The notes: generated from the sequence alone by a model not told the origin. 64,000 nt of DNA from Arthrobacter sp. FW306-2-2C-D06B (GCF_021789175.1 NZ_CP084560.1:434001-498000); one strand, 5' to 3'; numbered from the stretch's first letter, positions 40,400 to 49,248 are shown. Made by a program: numbers and translations.

Positions 40400-41145
40400 G
40401 CGTTCACTTCCTGTGCTGCGTTGTCCTGAAGGAATGCGAGGCTTTCGGCGATGCCTTCGAAGATGTCTCCGGCGTAGTCGTCGAACTCCACGACGCCCGC
40501 TTCCAGGGACTTGGCGGCAGCAATGACGTCGAGCACCGGGATGGTGCCCTGGCCCGCAGGCTGTTGGGCTTTCGTGTCTGTGGTGCCGGGGCCGTCCTTG
40601 ATGTGGATGAACTTAACGCGGTCACCGAGGCGGGCGAGAAGTTCCACGGGGTTCTGGCCACCGACCGAGGCCCAGTAGGTGTCGACTTCCAGGACCAGTT
40701 CCGGGTCAAGGAGGCCTTCGAAGTACTCCAGTGCGGTCTGGCCCTCGACGATGGACTCCAGTTCCCAAGCGTGGTTGTGGTAACCGACGCGGATGCCGTA
40801 TTCGGCGCCCTTCTTGGCCGCGGCGTTCAGCTTTGCGGCGGTCGCCTGGATGTCTTCGGCGTTCTGCCAGTGTTCGGCGGGCAGGTAGGGATCGATCACG
40901 GTCGCAATGCCCAGTTCCTTGGCGGCTGCGAAGATCTCGTCCTGGTCCTGGCTCAGCAGCGGCGCGTGACCGGACGGGGCGCTCAGCCCGTTCTCCTTCA
41001 ATGCAGCGCCGAGCTCCTTCGCCGTGGCCACGAAATTGTAGGGTTCAACCTGCGTGTAACCGATCTCGGCAACGCGTCTGATGGTGCCCGGCAGGTCTTC
41101 CTGCATGGCATTGCGCAGGGTGTACAGCTGGATGGAGTAAGACAT
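40396..41145 (-). CDS. Xylose isomerase-like TIM-barrel protein
   Basis: A 249-residue sugar phosphate isomerase/epimerase-like barrel. ATG 41145 is chosen because AAAGGAAAA lies just upstream and MSYSIQLYTLRNAMQEDLPG is a typical family start. Metal ligands are in IRVGYHNHAWELESI, PELVLEVDTYWASVGG, FIHIKDGPGTTD and GVVEFDDYAGD. The same frame stays open far upstream, but those codons overlap the permease gene and are not real. It lies between the permease and dehydrogenase genes, linking transport and catabolism. Confidence 0.85.
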   Translation of the reverse strand: MSYSIQLYTLRNAMQEDLPGTIRRVAEIGYTQVEPYNFVATAKELGAALKENGLSAPSGHAPLLSQDQDEIFAAAKELGIATVIDPYLPAEHWQNAEDIQATAAKLNAAAKKGAEYGIRVGYHNHAWELESIVEGQTALEYFEGLLDPELVLEVDTYWASVGGQNPVELLARLGDRVKFIHIKDGPGTTDTKAQQPAGQGTIPVLDVIAAAKSLEAGVVEFDDYAGDIFEGIAESLAFLQDNAAQEVNA

Positions 41146-41192
41146 GGTTTTCCTTTGCGTTGTCGGTTGCGTGAAAGTTTGACTAACGGCCG

Positions 41193-42086
41193 CTAGCGGC
41201 CGGCGAGGGATCCGCCGATGCCGCCGACGCTGAAGTACTTGTTCAGGGTGGCGAAGACGATGATCGGCGGGAGCATCATGATGACCGCGAGGGCCATGAC
41301 GCCGGACCAGTCGGTCTGGTTTTGCTGGAAGAACGACTGGACGCCCATGGGGAGGGTGAAGATTTCGTTGGAGCGCAGGAACACGATCGCTACGAGGTAA
41401 TCGTTCCAGGCCAGGAGGAAGGCGAAGATGGCCGTGGACAGGATGCCGGGCAGGGAATTGCGCAGCACCACCTTCGTGAAGGATCCGAAGACTGAGCAGC
41501 CGTCGATCCACGAGGCCTCCTCGAGGCTGACCGGGATGGAATCGAAGTATGCCGCCATCATCCACGTGGCCACGGTCATTGTCGAGCCGACGTAGATAAT
41601 GATCAGTCCCATGAGGTTGTCCACGAGTCCCAGGCCTGCGAACAGGATGAACAGCGGCACCACCGAGGTGATGATCGGCAGGGACTGCATGACGAACAGC
41701 AGCAGCGAGTAGCCGGAGACGGCCCTGGAACGGCCACGGGAGAGGACATAGCCGGCGGGTGCTGCGACGGCGACGGCGACGATCACGGTGCTGACGGTGG
41801 TGATGAGGCTGTTCTTGAGCCAGGTGGCCGCCAGGGTCTCGGAGAAAACGTTGCTGAGGTTCTCGAAAGTGAGGCCGGTGGCGGTGCTGTTGGGGCCCGG
41901 GGTCAGGGCCAGGACCACGGTGACCATGATCGGGACCAGGACGATGGCGGTGATGGCAAGGATCAGGACGAACCGCCACCAGCGTCCTCGCATGCCTGCT
42001 TCGGAGAGGACGCGGCGGGATTTTTCGGGTCCCGCGACACCGAGCGCGGGTCCGGATTCTGGGTGGGCGTGGAGTACTGCGCTCAT
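41193..42086 (-). CDS. Carbohydrate ABC importer permease (MalG/CUT1 type)
   Basis: A 297-residue membrane protein with six predicted helices. The EAA loop is ISVPVSLEEASWIDGCSVFG-like (VSLEEASWIDGCSVFGSFTK), and the C-terminus LNKYFSVGGIGGSLAGR is typical of MalG homologues. Its start shares one base with the stop of the partner permease gene. It forms half of the channel for the sugar captured by the Tat-exported lipoprotein encoded two genes upstream. Confidence 0.92.
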   Translation of the reverse strand: MSAVLHAHPESGPALGVAGPEKSRRVLSEAGMRGRWWRFVLILAITAIVLVPIMVTVVLALTPGPNSTATGLTFENLSNVFSETLAATWLKNSLITTVSTVIVAVAVAAPAGYVLSRGRSRAVSGYSLLLFVMQSLPIITSVVPLFILFAGLGLVDNLMGLIIIYVGSTMTVATWMMAAYFDSIPVSLEEASWIDGCSVFGSFTKVVLRNSLPGILSTAIFAFLLAWNDYLVAIVFLRSNEIFTLPMGVQSFFQQNQTDWSGVMALAVIMMLPPIIVFATLNKYFSVGGIGGSLAGR

Positions 42087-43048
42087 TATTCGACGCTCGA
42101 CTTTCGGATCTGGCGGTACAGGAAGACCGACACGACGACGAGGGTGAGGGTCATGAGGAAGGCGATGGCAACGCCGGGACCGGTCTGGAAGTCCTGGAAG
42201 ACCGTGCGGTAGGCCAGGACCACGAGGGAGGTAGTGGCGTCAACGGGGCCGCCGCCGGTAAGGAGGTAGATGGTGGGGAAGTCGTTGACGCAGAAGATCG
42301 TCATCAGGATCCAGCTGATGTAGGTGGAGCGGGCGATCAGCGGCAGGGTGATCTGGGTGAACTGCTGCCACTTGCTGGCACCGTCCATGCTGGCGGCTTC
42401 ATACACGGTGGTGTCTACCGAGGCCAAAGCTGCCGAAATCATCATCATCATGAAGGGGAAGCTGACCCAGACCTTGAACACCATGACCATGACCGCGGCC
42501 AGGTGGGGGTCCGCCAGGAACAGGGGCGTGCCCAGTCCGAGGTTCCGGAAGATGGAGGGGATGAGGCTGTCCGGAGTGGCGACGAGCCAGTTCCAGGCCG
42601 TGGAGGAGACCACGATCGGAACCACCCAAGGCAGGAGGAGGAGGACCTTGAAGGTGCCCCCCGCCGGGATTTTGGTGCGTAGCAGCAGGGCCAGGCCCAG
42701 GCCAACCAGCCAGGAGCCGAAGACGCCGACGATGGTGAACCACAAGGTGAACTGGGCGGCCTTCCAGAAGGCCGGGGAGGTCAGGACATGGCCGAAGTTG
42801 TCGACGCCGACGAAGTTGCCCGTGTCGATCAGGGAGCCGTCGTGGGTGGCCTGGACGCCTGCGTAGACCAGCGGGTAGCCGTGGATCAGGACGAGTAGGA
42901 TGACCGAGGGCAGCAGGAGCCAGAAGAACGTCCGCTTGGTCTGCCCCGAAAGCTTGCTCTTGCGGTTCAGGGACCCGCCGCCGGACCCGCCGGGAGCGAG
43001 CCCCCGACGGGCCCTGGCGAGGCCGGACTGCGTTGTGGTGGTTGACAT
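42086..43048 (-). CDS. Carbohydrate ABC importer permease (MalF/CUT1 type)
   Basis: A 320-residue membrane protein. After a basic cytoplasmic N-terminus, helices start at FFWLLLPSVILLVLIHGYPL. The EAA loop is TTVYEAASMDGASKWQQFTQ. It pairs with the MalG-like permease. Neither an ATPase gene nor a remnant is present in the cluster. In actinobacteria such CUT1 importers commonly share a chromosomal ATPase (MsiK/UgpC), which is the likely explanation here. Confidence 0.92.
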   Translation of the reverse strand: MSTTTTQSGLARARRGLAPGGSGGGSLNRKSKLSGQTKRTFFWLLLPSVILLVLIHGYPLVYAGVQATHDGSLIDTGNFVGVDNFGHVLTSPAFWKAAQFTLWFTIVGVFGSWLVGLGLALLLRTKIPAGGTFKVLLLLPWVVPIVVSSTAWNWLVATPDSLIPSIFRNLGLGTPLFLADPHLAAVMVMVFKVWVSFPFMMMMISAALASVDTTVYEAASMDGASKWQQFTQITLPLIARSTYISWILMTIFCVNDFPTIYLLTGGGPVDATTSLVVLAYRTVFQDFQTGPGVAIAFLMTLTLVVVSVFLYRQIRKSSVE

Positions 43049-43058
43049 GGCGACGGCT

Positions 43059-44375
43059 TTACTTCTTGATGACGGATTCGAGGCCGGTCTTGAAGGCCGT
43101 GAGTGCCGTCTTGGCGTCGGTCTTTCCGGTCAGGATGGTCTGGGTGAACTGGTTGAGTGCCTGGCCGCCGTCGAGGACAGCGAGGTTGGCGTTGAGCGAG
43201 GTGCCCTGCGCGGCGAAGGTCTTGGCGATGGGCTGCCATTCCTTGACGATCTTGACGTTGTTGGCGTCGCTCGTGAATTCGGGCATCTCCGTGATGGATT
43301 TGAAGACCGGCAGGGCGTTCATGAGTTTCTGGCGCCACAGCTCCTTGAGCTGTCCCATGTAGTAGGTCAGGAAGGCCTCGGAGGATTCCTGGGACGGGGT
43401 GTTCTTGTACATCATGATGTTGTTCGGGAAAACGAGTCCGTGCTTGTCGCCGTGCGGGCCTGCGATCGGGCTGGCCACCATGATGTCGCCGGAGGTGTCG
43501 CCGACACGAGCAGGCACGCCCAGGACGTACGGGCCGAAGGCGGCTTTCTTGTCCTTCCACTGCGCGTTGAGGTTGTCCGTGGTGTAGCTGACTGCAGCGG
43601 GGTCGATGATCCCGTTGGAGACCAGTTCCAGGAGGTATTCCGTGGCTTCGACGTTGCGGTCGTTCATGACGTCCAGCTGGCCGTCCTTGGTGAAGACGCC
43701 ACCGCCGTTGTTGACCATCATCATGATCATCGAGTGGTTGCCGATGTTGTTGCCGGCGCCGGATCCGGTGGCGAAGCCGAAGGCGCCGATCTTCTTCAGT
43801 GCCTTGCCTGCGTCAAGCAGCGAGGCCCAGTCGGTGGGCAGTGCGACGCCGGCCTGGTCGAAGAGGGACTTGCGGTACCAGAAGACGCGCATGTCCAGCT
43901 GCCAGGGAACAGCGACGTAGCCCTTGTCCGACTTGAACGGGTCCAGCACGCCGGGCAGGAAGTCGTCGAACTGGCCGTTCTTCTTCAGCGAGTCGATGAC
44001 CTTGTCCGCATAGGCGATCTGGCCCTGCTGGTCGAACTGGAACGCCTGGAAACCGCCACCGGTGGACACCGCGGGACCGGTCTTGGACGCAATGGCCGAG
44101 GAGAAGGTCTGGTAGAAGTTGTTCCATTGAATGATCTGGTAACCGGCCTTGCCGTTGCTGCCAGTCGGGGCGTAGGACTCGGTGATCTTCTTCGCGGCAT
44201 CGTTATAGGCCGGCGTGGCCCACGGCATGTCCCAGAACTTGATGGCGCCGCCAGCGGAGCTCGAGCTGGAGCCGCCTCCGCAGGCTGCGAGCAGGGGGAC
44301 AGCCGCTGCTGCCGCCGTGAGGCCGAGGAAACCCCTGCGGGAGAAATTGCGGCTGGCTTCGGACTGAACATTCAT
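43059..44375 (-). CDS. Sugar-binding lipoprotein of a CUT1 ABC importer, Tat-type signal
   Basis: A 438-residue solute-binding protein. The N-terminus has a twin-arginine motif, SRRGFLGL, and then a lipobox VPLLAACGGG, so it is predicted to be exported folded by Tat and then lipid-anchored. The body fits SBP_bac_1 (IKFWDMPWATPAYNDAAKKI, GYVAVPWQLDMRVFWYRKSL, AFLTYYMGQLKELWRQKLMN). AAAGGAA precedes the ATG. It captures the substrate of the pathway encoded around it. Confidence 0.9.
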   Translation of the reverse strand: MNVQSEASRNFSRRGFLGLTAAAAAVPLLAACGGGSSSSSAGGAIKFWDMPWATPAYNDAAKKITESYAPTGSNGKAGYQIIQWNNFYQTFSSAIASKTGPAVSTGGGFQAFQFDQQGQIAYADKVIDSLKKNGQFDDFLPGVLDPFKSDKGYVAVPWQLDMRVFWYRKSLFDQAGVALPTDWASLLDAGKALKKIGAFGFATGSGAGNNIGNHSMIMMMVNNGGGVFTKDGQLDVMNDRNVEATEYLLELVSNGIIDPAAVSYTTDNLNAQWKDKKAAFGPYVLGVPARVGDTSGDIMVASPIAGPHGDKHGLVFPNNIMMYKNTPSQESSEAFLTYYMGQLKELWRQKLMNALPVFKSITEMPEFTSDANNVKIVKEWQPIAKTFAAQGTSLNANLAVLDGGQALNQFTQTILTGKTDAKTALTAFKTGLESVIKK

Positions 44376-44509
44376 GATGATTCCTTTCGGGACCGCTGCG
44401 TGGTCTTCGCATTCGGTGCGGTCCGGCTCGTCGTCGAGAAGGCTGATGATTGCTTTTGGTGCTGTTTTGCTCGATGCTGCTGATTGCGTAGTTGAGGAGA
44501 AGTGCGGGT

Positions 44510-45310
44510 TCAGGTCAGGTGCGCTATGGATTCCGTCAGCCGCGCAAAGCCAGCCAGATCGGAGGGGACAGTACCGGCGTCGAGGTGTTCCTTGAGGCGG
44601 CGCCAGGTGGTGCGGTGGGCGGATTCGTAAAGCGTGGGCAGGAGGATTTCTCCTTGGGGCCCGGTGGCCCGGACTGCCGCCGGCCAGGCGGCAAGCGGTT
44701 CCGGGACCGCGATGCTGACACCGCCGTCGTCGGTGTAGAGGCGGAAGTCGACGCCGGGGGGCCGGGAGTTGCTCAGCACGCCTTGGAGCGAAACCGGAGC
44801 GCCGTTGGCGAGCCGCCCGGAAACCGTGTAGCCGTGCGTGCCGCAGTGCAGGACGCGAAGCGCGTCCAGCCGACCGGTGACGCGCACGACGGCAGCGAGA
44901 TGCTCGGTGAGCAGCCGTTCAGGATTCGAGCCTGTCGCGGCCGTTGCGACCGAGTCCAGCATGGCGGCGCGGCCTGCTACCGAGCGGACGGCGTCTTCAG
45001 CTCCGGCCAGGCCGGGATTGGACGCCCAGCGCTGGTCCAGGACGACCGCGACGCCGGACAGTTCAGCGGCGTCGAGCAGGGCGGCGGTGCTTTCCGGGAC
45101 AGGATTGACAACGACGATGCCGGACGCCCCGCCGTCGATCGCGTTGATGGCCTCCGTGGTCCAACCAGGAGCGCCTTCGATGGCGGAAACCCGCGCGGCC
45201 TCCCCGGCTGCTACCGGGCCGAAGCTTGCCGGAAGCGAAGCGACCGCGAGTGCCACGGCGCCGCTCTCTTCTGCCTGCGGGGTGGCCGTAACCGTGTACT
45301 GGGGGCTCAT
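44510..45310 (-). CDS. Companion protein of the Gfo/Idh enzyme, degenerate Rossmann-like
   Basis: A 266-residue protein with no confident family. Residues 55-85 (GASGIVVVNPVPESTAALLD then AAELSGVAVVLDQRW) look like the third and fourth strands of a Gfo/Idh Rossmann domain, but the glycine-rich NAD loop and the EKP catalytic motif are missing. The C-terminal half resembles the beta-sheet part of such enzymes (VSGRLANGAPVSLQGVLSNS). Its start overlaps the stop of the adjacent Gfo/Idh gene by 4 bp. A non-catalytic partner subunit of that enzyme is a reasonable guess. Confidence 0.55.
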   Translation of the reverse strand: MSPQYTVTATPQAEESGAVALAVASLPASFGPVAAGEAARVSAIEGAPGWTTEAINAIDGGASGIVVVNPVPESTAALLDAAELSGVAVVLDQRWASNPGLAGAEDAVRSVAGRAAMLDSVATAATGSNPERLLTEHLAAVVRVTGRLDALRVLHCGTHGYTVSGRLANGAPVSLQGVLSNSRPPGVDFRLYTDDGGVSIAVPEPLAAWPAAVRATGPQGEILLPTLYESAHRTTWRRLKEHLDAGTVPSDLAGFARLTESIAHLT

Positions 45311-46380
45311 GAGCGGACTCCTGCATGTTCAACAGCTGCGACATCCACGGTGGCGTCTGCGATCGCTATCGCGAAGGTGAGGTCATTGATGAGGCTTTCG
45401 GCGGACGGCGGTTGCTTGGTTCCGAGGGCCAGTTGGGCGAGTTCGCGCCATTCGCCCTCATAGCCGTTGTGCTCGAACGGTCCGTACGTTGTGCTTGTGG
45501 CGCCGCGGGTGATGGTTGCGACGGCGGAACCCGCCTGCACGTAGGAAGGGGTGAAGTCCACGCGAAGGGCTGCGTCGTCCGAGATCGCCTCGAAGGCCCA
45601 TTCTGGCTTCCACGTCTTGTTCATCGCTGCCCGGAGCTCGATGATCCGGTCACCGCAACGAAGGGAGATCACGTAGCCGAAGGGGCGTACATGGCGTGCC
45701 TGCAGGACCTCTAGGTCTACGAAATCCGGGGTGAAGCGGCGGACGAGGGGAAGGTCGTGGATGGCGAGTCCCATAATGCCGCCGCGGAGGGCGTTCTTGA
45801 TGACCTCGATGTCGCTGTAGTCAGGGGTGCCCCCTGCTGGACGGGTGAAGATTTCGGTGGCGAAGTCTTCGAAGCGGGCGTTGGGCGGAAGGACGATGGA
45901 AGAACGGATGGTGTGGACGTTCTCGGGGAGATCGCCCCAATTGGCTTCGGCTGCGAGCCAGCCTGGATCGAAAGTGTGCATGGCGCCCACGATGATCGGC
46001 ACGCCGGTTTCCTCGCTGACCGCCGAAATCCGGGCCGCCTCCTCGCCGCTCATGGCGAACGGCTTTTCGCAGAGCACGGCTTTCTTTCCCGCGCGGCATG
46101 CGGCGATGACTTGGTCCGCGTGGAACTGGTGGGGGCTGCAGATGGCCACGATGTCGACGTCGGGATCGCCCAGGAGCGGGTCCATGCTGGTGCTGAAGTT
46201 CGCGCCGACGCGGGCTGCGACCGATTCGGCGACAGCGGCGTCGACGTCCATGATGTGGCGGACTTCCAGGATATTCCGGAGCCGGGCGAGGGAAGGAAGG
46301 TGGATTGCCTGGGTGACCGGACCGGCGCCAAGGATGCCGACGCCGAGGGGTTTGGTTGTTGCCTGTGACTGGCTGGACAA
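45307..46380 (-). CDS. Gfo/Idh/MocA-family oxidoreductase, first gene of the sugar cluster
   Basis: A 357-residue dehydrogenase. The nucleotide-binding loop is GVGILGAGPVTQAIHLPSLA, the catalytic Lys is in AVLCEKPFAMSGEEAARI, and the active-site His is in MGLAIHDLPLVRRF. It begins the leftward operon and is divergent from the ROK regulator, with an operator-like repeat between. The AGPVTQAIHLP variant is common in actinobacterial sugar dehydrogenases linked to CUT1 importers. It is translationally coupled to the companion protein. Confidence 0.86.
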   Translation of the reverse strand: MSSQSQATTKPLGVGILGAGPVTQAIHLPSLARLRNILEVRHIMDVDAAVAESVAARVGANFSTSMDPLLGDPDVDIVAICSPHQFHADQVIAACRAGKKAVLCEKPFAMSGEEAARISAVSEETGVPIIVGAMHTFDPGWLAAEANWGDLPENVHTIRSSIVLPPNARFEDFATEIFTRPAGGTPDYSDIEVIKNALRGGIMGLAIHDLPLVRRFTPDFVDLEVLQARHVRPFGYVISLRCGDRIIELRAAMNKTWKPEWAFEAISDDAALRVDFTPSYVQAGSAVATITRGATSTTYGPFEHNGYEGEWRELAQLALGTKQPPSAESLINDLTFAIAIADATVDVAAVEHAGVRS

Positions 46381-46475
46381 GATCAGTTACCTCTTCGTAA
46401 ACGGAGTCTCGGGAGTTTCGGCGCGGCTTCGTGGGCTGCGTGATCCTTCTCACAACTAACTGAGAACAACCTATG

Positions 46476-46507
46476 TCGACTTTTGTCGATGAGCAAGCAA
46501 AAGTTGA
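46476..46507. promoter_or_regulatory. ROK regulator operator between divergent genes
   Basis: TCGACTTTTG (46476-46485) and CAAAAGTTGA (46498-46507) form an inverted repeat with one mismatch around 12 bases. The intergenic stretch is AT-rich for the window. TTGAAA at 46504-46509 could be the -35 of the regulator gene. Position and form fit an operator for the adjacent ROK protein controlling both directions. Confidence 0.65.
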
Positions 46508-46567
46508 AAATAGATCGGCAATCTTTTACTGCGTGACACGCATAAGCAATCGTGCTATCACTGATGC

Positions 46568-47788
46568 ATGACCTCAGCACCCGGAAAAGAGCCCGGCAAG
46601 GACGGCCCTGTACAGGACGCCGGAAGCCTTTCGCGTGCGGGAGACCTGTTTCAGCTTCTTCGCGACGGCCAGGCACGGACCCGGGCCGAACTCGCCCTCA
46701 CTACCGGACTGGCCCGTTCCACCGTCGCCTCGCGCATCGATGCCCTCATGAACTCCGGGCTCGTGGGCCCCGCAGGTGAGGCGAGTTCCAGCGGCGGCAG
46801 GCCGCCGTCGCGCTTTGCCTTCAACCCGGCGGCCCGGGTTGTCTTGGCAGTCGACGTCGGAGCGACGCACGTGATCGTCGCGGTCACCGATCTCGGCGGA
46901 ACAGTCCTGGCCGAGCGGCGCCTCGCGCAGGAAGTCGCAGACGGTCCCGACGTGGTGCTCGGCAGGGTGGTGGCGGCGGGGCGCGAGCTTCTCACCGAAG
47001 CCGACCGCAACCTTGACGACCTTGCCGGTATCGGGATCGGACTGCCCGGCCCGGTGGAACACGACACCGGCAGGCCGATCAAACCGCCGATCATGCCTGG
47101 CTGGGACGGATTCGATGTAGTCCGTTACATGCAGCGCTCGCTGCCCGTTCCCGTCCTGGTGGACAACGACGTCAACATCATGGCCCTGGGCGAACGCACG
47201 GCGTATTGGCCGGACCACGACAATTTGCTCTTCATCAAAATCGCCACGGGCATCGGCGCGGGCATCATCAGCAGCGGTGAACTGCAGCGCGGCGCCAACG
47301 GCACTGCCGGGGACCTCGGCCATGTCCGGGTTCCCCGCGGCGACGACGTCCTCTGCCGTTGCGGGAACTACGGCTGCCTTGAAGCTCTGGCCTCCGGACC
47401 CGCCGTCGCGCGCCAGCTGCAAACCCAAGGCCTGGCGGCTACCAACGGCGGCGACGTGCTGCGGCTGGTAGCCGAGGGGAACCTCCAGGCCATCCAGGCA
47501 CTCCGGCAGGCGGGACGCGACGTCGGCGACGTCCTGGCCACCGTGGTCAACCTGCTCAACCCCTCCATGATCGTCATCGGCGGCAGCGTGGGCGAGGCCG
47601 GCGAGCACCTCGTGGCAGGCATCCGCGAAGTCGTCTACCGGCGCTCCCTTCCATTGGCCACCTCGCATCTGCGCATCGGCATCTCGATGGCGGGCGACCA
47701 GGCCGCGATCCTCGGTGCGAGCCAGATGGTCACCCAGCATGTTTTGTCTCCGGCCGTGATCGAAGCCACGCTCCAAGCAACGGGCTGA
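46568..47788 (+). CDS. ROK-family transcriptional regulator (NagC/XylR-like)
   Basis: A 406-residue repressor. An N-terminal winged HTH (RTRAELALTTGLARSTVASR, IDALMNSGLVGPAG) precedes a sugar-kinase-like ROK domain with VLAVDVGATHVIVAVTDLGG, IGIGLPGPVEHDTG, and the zinc cluster GHVRVPRGDD...CRCGNYGCLEALAS. It is divergent from the sugar cluster and probably represses it until the sugar or an intermediate binds. ROK repressors are typical controllers of CUT1 sugar operons in actinobacteria. Confidence 0.9.
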   Translation: MTSAPGKEPGKDGPVQDAGSLSRAGDLFQLLRDGQARTRAELALTTGLARSTVASRIDALMNSGLVGPAGEASSSGGRPPSRFAFNPAARVVLAVDVGATHVIVAVTDLGGTVLAERRLAQEVADGPDVVLGRVVAAGRELLTEADRNLDDLAGIGIGLPGPVEHDTGRPIKPPIMPGWDGFDVVRYMQRSLPVPVLVDNDVNIMALGERTAYWPDHDNLLFIKIATGIGAGIISSGELQRGANGTAGDLGHVRVPRGDDVLCRCGNYGCLEALASGPAVARQLQTQGLAATNGGDVLRLVAEGNLQAIQALRQAGRDVGDVLATVVNLLNPSMIVIGGSVGEAGEHLVAGIREVVYRRSLPLATSHLRIGISMAGDQAAILGASQMVTQHVLSPAVIEATLQATG

Positions 47789-47870
47789 CAGGCCACTATG
47801 GCGTTCCGCTGGGGCATGCCGTGATAGCAATGAAGGTGATGCCTACTTTCCTCGCCCTTCACTGCGCCCC

Positions 47871-49067
47871 ATGACCGGCCAATTCCTCGCCAAGGTCCCA
47901 CGAGGCTGGCTGATCCTCGCGTGCATCGGCCTCATCGCCCTCAACATGCGGGGACCGTTCGTCGCAGTGGCGCCGGTGGTGGATTCCCTGAAACGGGATC
48001 TTGGATTCTCGCCCGTTGAACTCGGGCTGCTGACGGGGATTCCCGTGCTCTGCTTCTCGCTCGCAGCGCCTCTGGCCTCGATGGCCGGACGAAGGTTCGG
48101 CGCCGAGTTCGCCGTGATGCTGACGCTTGTGGGTGTGCTGGCCGGCGTCGTGATCCGCTCCAGCGGCGGTGGTGTTCCGGTCATGGTGGGCACCGTCATC
48201 ATCGGCCTCGCCATCACTATCGGCAACATCGCGGTGCCACTCATCATCCGCCGGGACTTCGCGCCACGACGCCAGGCAACCGCGATGGGTGTGTACACGG
48301 CGGCGCTGAACATCGGGTCCTTCCTGACCTCCGTGGCCACAGCCCCGCTCGCAGAACTCGTGGGCTGGCGGCTTGCCCTCGCGGCGAGTGCCCTTCTGGC
48401 CCTGGCGGCCATCCTGTTCTGGATCCCCACCGTCGGCGCCCGGCAGGCTTTCGTTCCCGCTGCGGTTCCGGCTGCCTCGGGCTCGCGGGGCGGCAAGGCT
48501 TCCGGTGTTGGCTGGCTGACCGTTGGCCTGACGCTCGGCTTCGCCGGCCAGGCGTTTTCGTACTACGGCGTGACGGCGTGGCTCCCAAGCTTCCTGGCCG
48601 ATGAGCTGGGCATGGGCACCGCGCAAGCCGGCGCGGGATCGTCGCTCTTCCAGATTTTCGCGATTGTGGGCGGGCTCGGCGTGCCGCTGCTCGCCCGCTT
48701 CGCCAGTACGACGGCGGTGGCGGCCACCTTGGGTGCCTTGTGGCTCACTGTGCCCCTGGGTCTGTTGCTGGCCCCGGGTTGGTGGTGGCTGTGGTCGTCC
48801 CTTGGTGGAATAGCGCAGGGTGGCGGCATCACGGTCATCTTCATCGCCATCATCAAGTTCGCCCGCGACCAAGCCTCGGCAGGCAGGATGTCCGCCGTCG
48901 TGCAAGGGGTGGGTTACTGCTTCGCGGCCCTGGCGCCAACCATCATCGGCTACGTGCACGGCATCTCCGGCAGCTGGACGGTGCCGCTTCTGGTGATCCT
49001 TGGCTCGGTCGCCGCGTTCTGTGTCTGCACCACCCTCTCGGTGCGCTGGGTGGCCCGTCAACGCTAG
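47871..49067 (+). CDS. MFS transporter, CynX/NimT type
   Basis: A 398-residue, 12-helix transporter. The first helix and loop, LILACIGLIALNMRGPFVAV, and the motif APLASMAGRRFGAEFAVMLT match the cyanate/nitroimidazole (CynX/NimT) branch. No RBS is clear before the ATG, so a leaderless start is possible. It stands alone between the ROK gene and a hairpin. The substrate is unknown; the family includes exporters of drugs and organic anions. Confidence 0.83.
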   Translation: MTGQFLAKVPRGWLILACIGLIALNMRGPFVAVAPVVDSLKRDLGFSPVELGLLTGIPVLCFSLAAPLASMAGRRFGAEFAVMLTLVGVLAGVVIRSSGGGVPVMVGTVIIGLAITIGNIAVPLIIRRDFAPRRQATAMGVYTAALNIGSFLTSVATAPLAELVGWRLALAASALLALAAILFWIPTVGARQAFVPAAVPAASGSRGGKASGVGWLTVGLTLGFAGQAFSYYGVTAWLPSFLADELGMGTAQAGAGSSLFQIFAIVGGLGVPLLARFASTTAVAATLGALWLTVPLGLLLAPGWWWLWSSLGGIAQGGGITVIFIAIIKFARDQASAGRMSAVVQGVGYCFAALAPTIIGYVHGISGSWTVPLLVILGSVAAFCVCTTLSVRWVARQR

Positions 49068-49106
49068 GCGAGATCGCAGCGGCAGGTGTGGGCCGGCGTC
49101 GTACAC

Positions 49107-49170
49107 CCAACTAGCTCGCAGTTGTTGTCGTTATGAGGCTTCAAAACGACAACAACTGCGAGTCAGTTGG
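49107..49170. repeat. Long hairpin (26-bp arms), possible terminator
   Basis: Arms at 49107-49132 and 49145-49170 pair over 26 bp with two mismatches around a 12-base loop. The arms contain CTCGCAGTTGTTGTCGTT. It begins 40 bp after the CynX-like gene and has no T run. It resembles the 59-bp hairpin repeats in architecture but not in sequence, so it may be another repeat family. Confidence 0.7.
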
Positions 49171-49187
49171 GCGGTTCCGGGTTCCGT

Positions 49188-49248
49188 CGCTGGGCTGCCT
49201 CCCCGGCCATCGGGGTCACTTGTTGCGAAGAGTGCAGGCAGCCCAGCG
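49188..49248 (-). terminator. Terminator-like hairpin after aceB
   Basis: CGCTGGGCTGCCT (49188-49200) pairs perfectly with AGGCAGCCCAGCG (49236-49248), 22 bp beyond the aceB stop, with a smaller stem (CCCCGGCC...GGGG) inside the loop. Together with the upstream hairpin it separates two convergent genes. Confidence 0.65.

Noticed and set aside
41146..41979. Extension of the TIM-barrel gene at 40396 to 527 codons
   Set aside because: The added part overlaps the permease gene and has no similarity. A good ribosome binding site marks the start at 41145.
47859..49106. A 415-codon open frame antisense to the CynX-like gene
   Set aside because: The sense product has clear transporter helices; the antisense one is Gly/Arg/His-rich and lacks any motif.
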